Shown here one piece after another: positions 48,500 through 61,364 of a stretch of DNA of 64,000 nt. The position numbers and the translations under genes are program-made. The stretch is from Abelmoschus esculentus (taxonomy: Eukaryota > Streptophyta > Magnoliopsida > Malvales > Malvaceae), in NCBI GenBank assembly GCA_035048815.1, contig JAUCBN010000003.1, forward strand, positions 26,086,001 to 26,150,000, read 5' to 3'. The notes under the pieces were generated by a model, which worked only from the letters and a program-made list of their open reading frames with translations, made no database searches and had not been told where the DNA came from. Numbering within the stretch: the first letter of the stretch is position 1; each line of letters begins with the position of its first letter.

Positions 48500-50366
48500 T
48501 GTTGTGAGCTACCTTCCTCTATATTTTCTTCTTGTTATGTGTTTCAATTTTCTTGATTTTGGTACAAAATATAATTGTGGAGATTAATTCAAATTTTCTA
48601 TGTTTCATTATTACTTCAAGCTGCTTGGTGATCAAATCAAATTCATAGGTGTGCTGAAATTTCTTAGGACATAGTCCTAGGAGCTTCATTATTAAGTCAT
48701 AGTATTACTTTTTCACTTGATTTTGTTCATGCAAATATCAAACTTTCTTTTGATTTTGATTTGTTCCAATTAATGGAGGTCTATAGTGTTGAAATTGAGT
48801 CTACTAGGACAAGGCATTGAATCTCGTAAGTAAGGTTAAAGGTCCGAATATTGATGTTATGAATGAAGAAGTTTTTCTCGTAATAGATCTTTACAATATT
48901 TGTTCTGGATTAGTCAAGCAAAGAGTAGGTCAAGCAAAGAGTAGGATATCGATGATTATAGAATATTGTATTACTTGAATTTGACTCGATTGATAGCTGG
49001 AACAGAACTAGGATTTAGGGTTGAAGGAAGCAAAACATAAATATTTAGAACTAGGGGGTAAATTCATAAAAAAATAATTTTTAAAAGAAATTTAAATATA
49101 AGGAAAAAAGTGAAAAAAATCGGGGTAGGGCGATTGCCCTTCCCCACCCCTTAGTAGCTCCGTCCCTGATTGATGGCTTGAGTTTTTTTATTAAAATAAT
49201 ATTATATTATCTTATTGAGAATCAAATTCATATAAGACGAGGTAACGCGAACATCTTTAATAACTATCAATTAATAAATCTATAAATTTGATTATTTTTA
49301 AGGTCATGAATAATTTTTTTAATATAACTTGTAATATAAATGTCATGAGAAAATAAATTAAAAAAGAGTTATATGCATCATAAGTCTTCAAATTATGACA
49401 TTTGTTTTATATTGGTCTTAAATTTTTAAACATTTTAATTTCATCATTAATTGTGAATCTTATTCTAAATTGATTTCTAAACTTTTAAATATTTTAATTT
49501 TATTCTTAAAAATCCTCAAATAATTAGTATACATTAATCATATTCTATGTTAATAAAATCAAATCTCTAAAATCAAATCTAAAACATGAATTGTAATGTA
49601 AACACTGATATCTATTATACAATACTATGAATTTATGATGCGTCATAAAAGATAAATTGAGGATAAATTAAAATGTTTAAAAGTCTGGGATCAATATAGA
49701 ATATGAAACATAGTTTGAAGATAAAATTAAAATATTTAAAAGTTTAAAGATTAATTTAGAATAAGGATCATAGTTTGAGAATACAATTAAAATGTTTAAA
49801 AGATTGAAAATTAATATAAAATAAGAGTCATAGTTTAAATATATGATCTAATTAACTCGTAAAAAAACAAATATCGATAAAGAAATAAACTCATAAAAGA
49901 AGAAAGATAAAAAAATAATCTAATATCAAAAGTACCATAACTACTTTAGTTTGTCTCCATCTTCTATCAAACAACAAAACCAAATCTGTCCAACATTTCC
50001 ATAATAGAAATACATACTTCTACAATTCCTTGTCTCAATTTTAGGTTAAAAATTAACAATGGGAGATCCATCCATTATTGTGCATAATGGGTTACGTTAT
50101 TTATATTATTTTATTTTGTATGAGTTCGAATCTTAATATAAAAATATAATATCTCTATTTAATAAAAAAAATTAACAATGATTTAATCTTAATAAAAATA
50201 TGTTTTGGTCTTTATTCCTTCTCCCAATAAAAAATTATATCTTGACTCTAAATTTTAAATCTTAAACGACAATCCATAAAAATACACCCTACACTCAATT
50301 TTTTAAACCTTAATCTTAATCTCTAAACCTAACTTATTGAGCTTATCATTTGTAACAATCTACGTT
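48500..50366. other. 3' flank and AT-rich repeats
   Basis: 48493-48700 is the likely 3' UTR of the preceding gene. A 16-bp tandem duplication GTCAAGCAAAGAGTAG lies at about 48913-48944. 49016-49170 is a dispersed repeat ending AGCTCCGTCCCTGATTG; a relative starting TAGGGACAGAGCC is at 51304-51475. The rest is AT-rich with no gene. Confidence 0.4.
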
Positions 50367-50374
50367 ATTTCCAT

Positions 50375-50935
50375 TAGGGTGATAACGAGCCGAGTCGAGC
50401 CTGACTAGGCTTGGCTCGAAAACAGTGTTATTGAACTTGATTTGGGCTCGAGGCTTGACGAGCTCGAAAATTTAGGCTCAGGTTCGGTTCGATAATAATA
50501 TTATAGGGTTCGGCTTGAGCACGAAGCTCGTCAAGCTTGGCTCGACTCAAAATAAATAATTTTGTTATATTTTTCTATAAAAGATAGGATCTCGTTAAAA
50601 ACTCTTTTTATAACCAACAACGAACCGGAATTCAATATTAAGAAACGAAAAACATATTTAATTTATTTTACTCAATTTATTTTTAATGGATTTCTCATAT
50701 TTTATTTTATTACTTTTCTTTTACTAAAGAGATTACTTTTAATATATATGTAGCATATATATAATATAATTATTCCGAGCTTGTTCACGAACTTTTCGAG
50801 CCGAGTTTGGATAGGCTCAGCTCGGCTTGTTAAGGTCTTGAGCTGAACACGAACCCGAATCGAACTCACTCGAACCGAACTTTGACCGAGTCGAACCCGA
50901 ATAACTTGCGAGCCGGTCAGGCTCATTATCCCCTG
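50375..50935. mobile_element. hAT-like element with GAGCCGAGTCGAG/GGCTCG interior
   Basis: The left end TAGGGTGATAACGAGCCGAG mirrors the right end GGCTCATTATCCCCTG. Flanks ATTTCCAT (50367-50374) and ATTTCCAC (50936-50943) are an 8-bp duplication with 7 of 8 matches. The interior is rich in GGCTCGA/CGAACC blocks with an AT-rich centre and no coding frame. The ends resemble the GAGTCGAGT family but the interior differs, so I treat it as a related family. Confidence 0.75.
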
Positions 50936-50943
50936 ATTTCCAC

Positions 50944-51839
50944 CATGGTAAGCCTTTCTTCATTAACACCATCATTTTCTCTTTTAAAGCCATTGTTTAG
51001 TTGGTTATCTACCATAGTATTGCTAAGCATCTTCCATGCACTTTTGGGACCATCACCATCATTGTAAATTTTTTCTTACACATGAAACACATCAATGTTG
51101 CAAATGGTTGTAAAAGTCATATAATTACCTGATCAATCTTCATCTAAATTAAAATGATTTATTACTTCAAAAATATAATTAATTCAAGTAATGTAAAAAA
51201 TAGAATATATATGTTTGAATAGTTTAAAAATGATTATAAAATAATATATATTTAATTATTTGATAAAGTATACACAACTTATAACAAAACGATTGAACCC
51301 GAGTAGGGACAGAGCCAAGATTTGAGGTTGAGGGGAAAATATAAATGATTGAAGGTGAGAAATAAATTTATCAATAAATCAAAATTTTAAAAAAATTTAA
51401 ATAAAAGGACAAAAACGAAAAAAATATTTTTCAAGGGTGAGGAGAGAGATTACCTCACCTAACCCGTGGCTATATTCTTTAAACTCGAATTTTCTAAAAT
51501 AAATATACTTTACTGAAACTACTTATTAAGTTTAAAAACCAGAACATATTTAAATAGTGTTGTATTTGTATGAGCACAAACTGAATATAAAAATAAATTA
51601 ACGAAGGATATAAATATCACGAAATATTAAAAAATTATTTTTTAATGATAAAATATTTTTAATTCTTTCAAAATTGTAAAATTTAATATTAAAAATAATA
51701 TTAAATTATGTCCTTAATAGAGGGAGAGAGAGAGGAGTAGATATTAGTCATGTTTGGTAAACAATCAAATTTGTTAATTTAGATACTTGATAAACATAAA
51801 ATTATAACAATGGATTGAAGTGAAACCTTTGGAATTAAC
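50944..51839. other. AT-rich gene-free stretch
   Basis: No gene seen. It includes the dispersed repeat starting TAGGGACAGAGCCAAGATTT at 51304-51475. Confidence 0.4.
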
Positions 51840-51998
51840 GAGGATTCTAGCCCAATTGATTAAAGGAATGGTTGTTGTTCTTAAAGGTCACAGGTTTGAG
51901 CATCAACGATGACAGTAGAGTGATCGAGCGATCAATGTTAAATGGTGGAGATTATATTTTAGAACAAGTACTACTGTAATCACTATTAGCTTGTTCAA
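51840..51998 (+). mobile_element. tRNA-derived SINE, copy 3
   Basis: A-box region TAGCCCAATTGATTAAAGG, B-box region GGTCACAGGTTTGAGCATC, body GATCGAGCGATCAATGTTAA, then TACTGTAATCACTATTAGCT and a run of seven A. The 3' half is nearly identical to copy 1. No clear target duplication. Confidence 0.65.
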
Positions 51999-52225
51999 AA
52001 AAATCTATTAAGATAAACTTTTTGTGTTTAGAATATTTGACTAGGATATTGTAAGTAAACTGAGCGCGAATGAATAAAATTTTGTTCGTGTTCGTGTTTG
52101 ATTTATGTTCGTTTAACTATTTTAATATCGTGTTTATATTTATTTATTTATTTTTAAAAGTGTTTGGGTTTGTTTGTTTAACGTTCACCAACGTGTTCGT
52201 GAATATGTTTAGAATTAGTCTATCA

Positions 52226-52760
52226 CGTGCGTCGAACATTGCTGAACACCACTAACGATGAATACCGTTGAATATTATTAAATTAATTAAAAAAATTAAA
52301 AATTTCAAGGACTAAACATATAATTTTAATTTATTCAAAATAAAATTTTATTTAAATTATATGTATTATAATTTATTTTTTTAATAATTTTTTAAAATAA
52401 TTTTTAATTTAAAAATAAAAAATCCAAAACCTAAAACCCTAAACTCAAGCTAAAATACTAAACATTAAATTTTAAAATCCTAAACATTAAATTTTAAAAT
52501 CCAAAACATTAAATCATAAAACCCTAAAACAATAAAATCATAAACCATAAAATCCGAAAATAACCATAACCTAAACCTTAAAATAAAAAAATTAAAACTC
52601 TAAAAAGTATAAACCCTAAACTTAAAACCCAAAATTCATTTAAGATTTAGATATATGGGATTTGATTATTTTAGAGTTTAAGATTTAGCTTTAGTATTTA
52701 TGATTTAGTATTTTTACGGTTTAGATTCTTGCTATTTATAACAATTACAAGAAATATCCA
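52226..52760. mobile_element. ACGTGCGTCGAAC-ended element, right end missing
   Basis: The terminus CACGTGCGTCGAACATTGCT and the following GAACACCACTAAC..GTTGAATATTATTAAAT match the element at 3140-3690. A core of degenerate CCCTAAA units (52430-52630) turns into TTTAGG-like units (52640-52735). The opposite terminus is not present, so this copy is truncated. The 52036-52215 segment before it is a fragment of the CGTTCG hAT-like family. Confidence 0.55.
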
Positions 52761-53129
52761 AATAAGCTTTTTGAAGTAAAATATGTTCTCATATATAATT
52801 TAAACTTTAAATATATGAGATTAATACATATACTTCAATCATTTAAATTTAACAATTAATGAAATTATATTAAAAATATAATTATATAAATAAGAGATTA
52901 ATATATATTAAATATTTTTTTAATATTTTATTAAAAAATTAAATTTTAAATTCTAATTAATATTAATAGATATAAAATATTAATAAATAATAAATTATTC
53001 AAACAAGTATTAAATATAACTGATTCTTTATATATAATTTTTTATTCAAATAATCAAACAACTATCTACTATTCATTTATAACAAATATTTTTATAAAAA
53101 CAACTAATACAATCCATTGTCAATTATCT
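52761..53129. other. AT-rich gene-free stretch
   Basis: Extremely AT-rich. No gene or defined element seen. Confidence 0.4.
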
Positions 53130-53137
53130 ATTATCCG

Positions 53138-53489
53138 TAGGTCTATAAGTGAACTGAACGAATACAAACAAGGATATGTTCATTTTATTTGTTTAATTTT
53201 AATCTAATAAATAAACAAAAACGAACATTTAAATAAATATTGGGTATTGTTTAATTTTTCTTAAAGAATCTGAACTCTCGTAGTTTGAGTATTTATTTAT
53301 TTTTATTTCATATTTTTATTACGGTTTTAAATTTTTTAAATTAATATAAATAAATAGATTATCGAATATTCATTAATATTAATGTTTTATTTTTATAAAA
53401 AAATTTATTTATATTAGTTTATTTATAATAAATTTTCATCAAATGATTCATAAATGATTTATTGAATGTTCGATTCCTTTATAACCTTA
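53138..53489. mobile_element. hAT-like element, CGTTCG family, short copy 3
   Basis: The left end TAGGTCTATAAGTGAACTGA and right end GTTCGATTCCTTTATAACCTTA form the inverted pair of the family at 1872 and 33991. Flanks ATTATCCG (53130-53137) and ATTATTTG (53490-53497) agree at 6 of 8 positions. At 352 bp it is about half the length of the other copies. Confidence 0.6.
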
Positions 53490-53766
53490 ATTATTTGCTA
53501 ATTGTCCATACCGACCTATGTTTTCCCACCTGAAATGAAGTGGGCACTCACGCTAATCATCATGACACGTACAAATACAGCTAATCATCTCTTCCCCTTC
53601 TGTTGTATTCATTCTTGTCAGCCCTAATTTCCTCTCTTAAAATCCCTCATTTTCCTCGTTGCAAAGCCAGACGCACCAAACAAAACACAATTCCAAATCC
53701 ATATCGGAGGAGGCGATCAAGGGAATCAATACCCTCATCATCTTCTTCGGCTTCTCTATCGACGCC

Positions 53767-56700
53767 ATGGATCAGCAATCACAGCTCGCACTTATCTTGG
53801 GATCCGATCCCGCTCCGTTCGAAACCCTAGTCTCCCATTTGATGTCATCCTCAAACGAGCAGCGGTCTCACGCCGAGGCTTTGTTTAATATGTGCAAGCA
53901 ATCCGACCCTGACGCCCTCTGCCTCCGCCTCGCACATCTTCTCCAAGTTTGCAATCAGCCCGAGACACGTGCCATGGCCGCTATTCTCCTTCGCAAGCTG
54001 TTGACGCGTGACGACTCCTTTATCTGGCCTCGACTCAACATCAATACTCAATCCTCGATCAAATCTGTGCTTTTGTCACAAATCCAAGTGGAGACTGCCA
54101 ATAATTTGTCTAAAAAGTTGTGCGATACTGTGGCCGAGCTTGCTTCCAGTATTTTGCCGGAGAATGGGTGGCCGGAGCTTTTACCGTTTATGTTTCAGTG
54201 TGTTTCTTCGGATTCCCCCAAATTACAAGAATCTTCGTTTTTGATATTTGCTCAGTTGAGTCAGTATATCGGGGATGTGTTGACTCCTTTTATAAAGGAG
54301 CTACACGCTGTATTCTTGAGATGTTTGAATGAAAGTACTAATGCAGATGTCAAAATCGCTGCTCTGAATGCAGTAATCAACTTTATTCAGTGTTTGACCA
54401 GCTCATCTGATCGGGATAGATTTCAGGATCTATTGCCAGCGATGATGAGGACATTGACGGAGGCTTTAAATAATGGGAACGAGGTCACTGCGCAAGAGGC
54501 TCTTGAGTTGTTGATTGAGTTGGCAGGGACGGAACCGCGGTTTCTTAGAAGGCAGCTTGTCGATGTGGTGGGCTCAATGATGCAGATTGCAGAGGCTGAA
54601 TCACTTGAGGAAGGTACTCGTCATTTGGCGATTGAGTTTGTGGTTACCTTGACAGAAGCAAGGGAGCGAGCTCCAGGAATGATGAGAAAGTTGCCACAGT
54701 TTATTAGTAGACTATTTGCAATCCTAATGAGATTGTTGTTGGATATTGAGGACGATGCAGCATGGCACACTGCAGATGAGGATGAGGATGCTGGAGAAAC
54801 AAGCAATTACAGTGTTGGGCAGGAGTGTTTGGATCGTTTGGCAATTTCTTTGGGTGGAAACACGATTGTTCCTGTTGCATCTGAGCAGTTGCCGGCTTAT
54901 TTGGCTGCACCTGAGTGGCAAAAGCACCATGCTGCATTGATTGCCCTTGCTCAGATTGCCGAGGGGTGTTCCAAGGTATTAGTATTTCAATGTGTTTAAT
55001 ACATTTTAATATATGTTTATTTCAATATGCTTAATATGTTTTATGCTATAATGATTGTTGGCGTTCCCTTCCTTGATATTAGTCCCAATCCTATTCATGC
55101 AGTTACTTGTTCAGTTTGGTTCGTAGTGTTTTCAGTTTACTAACAATTGGATGGAACTTTGTGTAGATATGTGGATTCCTAATATCTAATCTTTTCCCGT
55201 AGCCTAATGACATAGATTTTTTCATGGGAATTATTTTATGCTGAAAAAAAATGGTATTACAATTCATGTATGCTGCAGTCGAAGTAAAGAGATAGGAAGA
55301 TGTTCCATTTTTTCAATTTAATTTGTTTCTACACTTGCAGGTTATGATTAAAAATCTGGAACAAGTGGTTTCTATGGTCTTGAACTCCTTTCATGATTCT
55401 CATCCCCGAGTGAGATGGGCAGCTATTAATGCAATCGGTCAATTGTCTACTGACCTGGGTCCAGATTTGCAGAACCAATATCATCAAAGAGTATTGCCAG
55501 CGTTAGCTGGTGCTATGGATGATTTCCAGAATCCACGAGTACAGGTTAGACAGAGGCATGATTTTGCGTTAATAATTCTAGGTTATGCATTTGACAGTTG
55601 GTAAATATTTGTTTCACATATTTGCTTTCATGATTCTTGAAAGATACAACTGAACATGAATGGTGGATGTGTCTGTAAGAGCTTCATAACTGATTGTGAA
55701 GGGAATCAATTAATTGGAAAATCAGAGAAAAACCATCTTCAAGTTTTCATGTGGATATATTGATCTGGAGTAACTTATGCTTATAATAGACAGTTCCAGT
55801 TTATAGATAGATAAAATATGCCTGTCACAGGAAATGATCTGAAGTAGCTTATGCTTTAATATTTTAGTTGTAATGTCAGTTTCTGTTTTTTTCCCCTCTT
55901 TTATCCCTACATTTTATTGTTTAATATTGTTAACATTTTTGTTTTGTAATTTGTGTCTAAACAGGCCCATGCTGCTTCAGCTGTACTCAACTTCAGTGAG
56001 AACTGTACTCCGGAAATTTTAACACCTTATTTGGATGGAATAGTTGGTAAATTGCTTGTACTCTTACAGGTATGACAAGTGAATTGAAATGTCAATGCAT
56101 CATTTACTTTGTTCTAAGGAGATCATTGTCTAAATCTGAACTATATCATACAGAATGGAAAACAAATGGTTCAAGAAGGTGCCTTGACTGCTTTGGCCTC
56201 TGTGGCTGACTCATCTCAGGTATATTTTTATCCAAAATGAAGCCTAAGCATATAGTTACTTAATATCTCCAATATGGACTACTCAGTTCAACGTTATTGG
56301 GGGTTGCAGGAGCAATTCCAAAAATATTATGATGCAGTTATGCCTTACCTGAAAGCTATCTTGGTGAATGCAACTGATAAATCTAATCGTATGCTACGTG
56401 CCAAATCCATGGAGTGTATTAGTCTTGTTGGAATGGCTGTTGGAAAAGAGAAGTTCAGAGATGATGCTAAGCAGGTGGGTTTGTGTGTAGAAACACCTTT
56501 TCCTGTTTCAATTTGATTACTTTTACTCTTGCTGTTATTTTCTTAGATCTCCAAGAGTAATAGGTTGATGGTAGGACTTTGAGTTTACTAATGCCATTTG
56601 ACATTGGTTAAGAACTACAACGATGTAACCTGTAGCCGCTATCCTTTTCCTGTTTCAATCTGATTACCTTTACTCTTGTAGTTATTTTCTTAGATAGTTA

Positions 56701-59700
56701 GATCTCAAGAAGTCATGTGTTGACGCTAGAACTCTGAGCTATTTGAGTTTAGTGATACTATTTGACTTTGGTTAAGAACTACAACAGTGTAATTCGTAGC
56801 AAGTATGCACCTTCCATTCTCTAGCCTAGGAATAGAATATGCATTTCTTGTTCCTTGAAAGTGATTGGGGAGGTCTAGATATCAATTTGTGGGAGAGTCT
56901 CATCAGGTTGATCTATTATTTTCTTTTTATTGTGATTATATCAAACTTGAAGTCAGTAACACCCTAGAAATTTGTTTGCTCACAGGCATGCACATTCCTG
57001 GTATATTAGTTGCTGTTCCAAACCAGTCTTTTAACTTTATTATTGCCTGCCCTTGTCTGTGAGAATCCGGACTACAGCACCTGATTGTTGATCTCTATTT
57101 ATGTCCACATTTTTCATCACTTTTGAGTTTTAATCGTTTTTCCTTTTGAATTCCCTACTGAGAAAGAAACCTTATTCACGCCTCTTGTTATGCTGGCCAA
57201 AAATAAAGTCTTATTTAATGACTAAGTACTTTTTTCCATTTTGTCATTAAGTTTATATATGATGTATACCTGAAAAAGCTTAATGCATAATTGTTGTTGT
57301 ACCTTCTTTTCTTTACATCAGCTTACCTTCATGCTTATTAGCAGACTTGCGCCTTCTGTAATTTGTATCATGTGCTTTTCTTTTTCTCATTGTTTTTTTT
57401 TTTCATACATAATTACAGTTATATTAATATTCCACCAGCTGTTGAATATTCTGTATGTTCTTCCATCAAAGATAGGAATACTTCTTACTTTCCCCCCCTC
57501 TGTTCTTGCAAGGTTATGGAAGTGCTTATGTCCTTGCAAGGATCTCAAATGGAAACCGATGATCCTACAACAAGTTACATGCTGCAAGTATGCCCATTGC
57601 ACCAAATTTCATAAAATATCCTTATCTTTTTCATGTTTATTCATCCTTGCTTATGATAATATTATCGATGTGACAGGCATGGGCCAGACTCTGCAAGTGT
57701 TTGGGACAGGATTTCCTCCCTTACATGAGTGTTGTCATGCCTCCCCTTCTTCAGTCTGCTCAACTTAAGCCAGATGTAACTATTACATCTGCAGATTCAG
57801 ATAATGACATTGAAGACTCTGATGATGATAGGTTTGTTACTGCTTTAACTAATAAATTCTCAGTAACATAGGTGTCGACATAGACATTTATATTTTGTTT
57901 ACTCTCTCCACTCATTTGTATAGATTTGAAAAGTCCATCGTCTCTCTCTACTTCTCTCTATGTTTTTCAGAAATACTGACGCACAGACATGCACAGATGT
58001 GAGCATGTGCTCACACAGCACAAACTACTCTTGTGTCTTAGCCTTAGATGTGTTCATGCATGACTCGTGGTTGGCTTATTGCAATTGCATGTTGTTTGCA
58101 CTATGTTATTTGGTGTTGTAGTAATATTATATCTGGTGTTGCGCAGTATGGAAACCATTACTCTTGGGGACAAAAGAATTGGGATCAAGACTAGTGTACT
58201 GGAGGAAAAGGCTACAGCATGTAACATGCTATGTTGCTATGCTGATGAGTTGAAGGAAGGATTTTTTCCATGGATTGATCAGGTTTGTATCAGTTCATTG
58301 TACTGTCATCAAGTTATTTTTATAGAGTTTCTAGAAATATTATTACTAACAAAAAGTTGAATGTGGATCTAGGTTGCCCCGACTCTAGTTCCTCTTCTTA
58401 AATTTTATTTCCATGAGGAAGTTAGAAAAGCTGCTGTTTCAGGTATAAGTATATGCTTTTCTTTTTTATTTAAATCTTTCTTTGTCAAGTTAGGCTTTCG
58501 TTAATTCTATCTTTGCCCATCTTTCAATATTATTTCTAGCCATGCCGGAGTTACTGCGTTCAGCAAAATTAGCTTTTGAGAAGGGAGTGGCTCAAGGGAG
58601 GAATGAGACCTATGTAAAGCAACTGTCTGACTACATCATTCCGGCTCTAGTGGAGGCATTACATAAGGTTTCCTGTTTTAGATTTAAGATTTTTATTCTT
58701 TTATCAAAGATCCTATTGTTATGTTGATGCTTTGCTTGATCTACGTGAAGTTCGTAAGTTGTCATGTTCTATCTTGCAGGAACCTGATACGGAAATTTGT
58801 GCAAGCATGTTGGACGCATTGAATGAATGCATACAGGTTTGTTCTACTAACGAACTAACTTAATTGTATAGCTTCTCTTATGTTTGTTGCTACCTTTTTG
58901 GAATTATTCTGCTTTTGTTATTAGTTAACATTGCGGGGTAACAGAAGATCAGAAGCAAAACTATAATTAAATAAATGAAAAAAACGAAAAATACTTGAGG
59001 CATTTCAATATTGGCTATAAGTTGATGTAGTTCCTAAAATTAAACCTGTCATGTTGATTTTTGTTGAAAACTGTACTCAGGTAATCTCCTTAGCTGTATT
59101 TTAATATCTTTTCTTGTTTGTCATGTGTAGTTAAGCTATTGAGACTTGAAAGAGTATTCCTTCCAGAGTGCCATTCATAACCTTTGTGATTCATTTATTT
59201 TAATTGAGATGTTCTTTGGTCTAATTTTGATCGTCTCTTTGTTATTTTATATCACATAAATTGCGGAACACTGATCAAAACTATGGATATTTTTCTTTCA
59301 GATCTCTGGTACTCTTCTAGATGAAAGCCAGGTTAGATCTATTGTGGACGAGGTAAAACAAGTAATCACGGCAAGTGCAAGTAGGAAAAGGGAGAGAGCT
59401 GAAAGAGCCAAAGCTGAAGACTTTGATGCTGAGGAGGGAGAGTTGATTAAAGAGGAAAATGAACAGGAGGAAGAAGTTTTTGATCAAGTAAGTCTTCATA
59501 TAAAATGTGCACACAGTATTTTTCTGGAACAATACTGCTTCCTCTTTGACTTAATGAGTGTTTTCTTCCAGGTGGGTGAAATCTTGGGAACTTTGGTCAA
59601 AACATTTAAAGCCTCTTTCTTGCCTTTCTTTGATGAGCTATCTTCATATCTTACACCTATGTGGGTAAGTTCTTTGAAAATTATTCGTCTTGGATGTCAG

Positions 59701-61364
59701 TTTGCAGTTCATGAGGAACAGCCAGAAGAAAATTATTTCCTAATGTGTGCTCATCTCTCACTCATGTGTCTTAAATACAGGGCAAGGATAAGACAGCTGA
59801 AGAAAGAAGAATTGCAATTTGTATTTTTGATGATGTTGCAGAGCAGTGTCGTGAGACAGCTATAAAGTATGCAACATAAACTTATACTAATTATCATGAT
59901 AGAGAATTGTAATTTGTTACAATTGTTGTAATGTGGTTGAAACAGGTATTATGACACATATCTTCCTTTCATATTTGAGGCTTGCAATGATGAGAACCCA
60001 GATGTGCGACAGGTCTGTACTTCCTTCCCTGTAAGCAGAGCACCTTTGATTATTGAATATTGAGGTTTTAATTCAATTGCATGATTTATGTTCAGGCAGC
60101 GGTGTATGGACTTGGTGTTTGCACAGAATTTGGTGGACCTGCGTTTAAGCCACTTGTTGGAGGTAAGTTCTGCATTATTGTCCTTAAGGTGATCTATTTA
60201 ACTTTCAGAATAACTTATGTTTTCGTGACTTTTTCCAGAGGCTCTATCAAGGCTAAATGCTGTCATACGAAACCCAAATGCTTTGCAACCTGAAAACGTA
60301 ATGGCATATGATAATGCTGTTTCTGCTTTGGGGAAAATATGCCTGTTCCATCGCGACAGTATCGATGCGGCTCAGGTATGGCAGACAATAAATTTTTTCA
60401 TCTTGATCTGTTTTGAATTTTGATACGAATGGAAAGGATCTGTGCTTTTGATTAAGCATATGCATGCCCCAAGCTATCGTGCAAGTCTCCGAATGCCTTT
60501 TCTTTATTTTTTTGTTCTACACTTTCAGATGGATTGCAGTTATTCTGTGATTATAATGCCTGCTTGTACATGTTACGTTCTCTATTTGTGTTTGTTAGGT
60601 TGTTCCTGCATGGTTAAACTGCTTGCCGATAAAAGGTGATATAATAGAAGCCAAAGTTGTTCATGAGCAACTTTGTTCAATGGTAGAAAGGTAACTCATC
60701 TTTTCTTGTTTTAACTGTACTGATCTGAATTTCAATTTTTTGGGGTCTGATTTCTGAATATACTTTTTTTACTGGTCTTTACAAACAATCTATCTATTGT
60801 GCTTTCAGGTCAGACAATGATGTATTGGGTCCCAACCATCATTATCTTCCTAAGATAGTTACTATATTTGCTGAGGTAAATTTCAAGTTAACATTATAAT
60901 CTTCTTAAAAATGCTATTTTTAGAATCCAATGAATAAGATTGCAAAAGATATTAAAAATTAGAAATACTGACAATTTTTGAGTTGCATGCATTTTTTCTG
61001 TTCTTTTGAAACTTTTCTAGTCTAGAACTAATTAAGTTAAAAAAACAGAATGTGATAGTAACAGAAAAGATCGAATGACATAGGACTTCATAATTCCTAA
61101 GTTGATGTATTATGTTTCCTACCCGATGAAATTTAATATAATTCCAACCACCATGTGGATGTATTGTGTTTCCTAAGTTGATGTATTATGTTTTTTCAGG
61201 TTCTATGTGGTAAGGATCTAGTGACGGAGCAAACTGCGAGTCGGATGCTGAACCTCCTGAGGCATCTTCAGCAAACTTTGCCAGCGGCAACATTGGCCTC
61301 CACTTGGTCATCTTTGCAGCCACAGCAACAGATTGCCTTGCAATCCATGCTGTCCTCCTCGTAG
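53767..61364 (+). CDS. Importin-5-type karyopherin beta (KETCH1/IMB5-like)
   Basis: Twenty exons (53767-54975, 55341-55544, 55965-56069, 56154-56219, 56310-56474, 57513-57587, 57677-57831, 58147-58282, 58373-58442, 58540-58667, 58780-58836, 59302-59487, 59572-59664, 59781-59866, 59946-60012, 60096-60162, 60239-60375, 60599-60690, 60809-60875, 61200-61364) join in frame to 1109 residues, close to the 1116 of Arabidopsis KETCH1. HEAT-repeat helices run throughout, such as HPRVRWAAINAIGQLSTDLG. An acidic loop (DNDIEDSDDD) and a charged segment (SRKRERAERAKAEDFDAEEG) are typical of importin-5. The protein should carry cargo such as ribosomal proteins, and in Arabidopsis HYL1, through nuclear pores with RanGTP release. 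I start at MDQQSQLALILG; an in-frame ATG 36 codons upstream reads leader-like sequence. Confidence 0.93.
56496..56806 (+). repeat. Diverged tandem duplication in importin intron 5
   Basis: A segment starting CCTTTTCCTGTTTCAATTTG at 56496 recurs at 56643 (period 147). Both copies contain GTTATTTTCTTAGAT and GGTTAAGAACTACAAC. It lies wholly inside the 1038-nt intron 5. Confidence 0.75.

Noticed and set aside
53659..53766. Upstream in-frame ATG for the importin
   Set aside because: The extra 36 residues look like translated leader. MDQQSQLALILG matches the expected N-terminus of importin-5 proteins.
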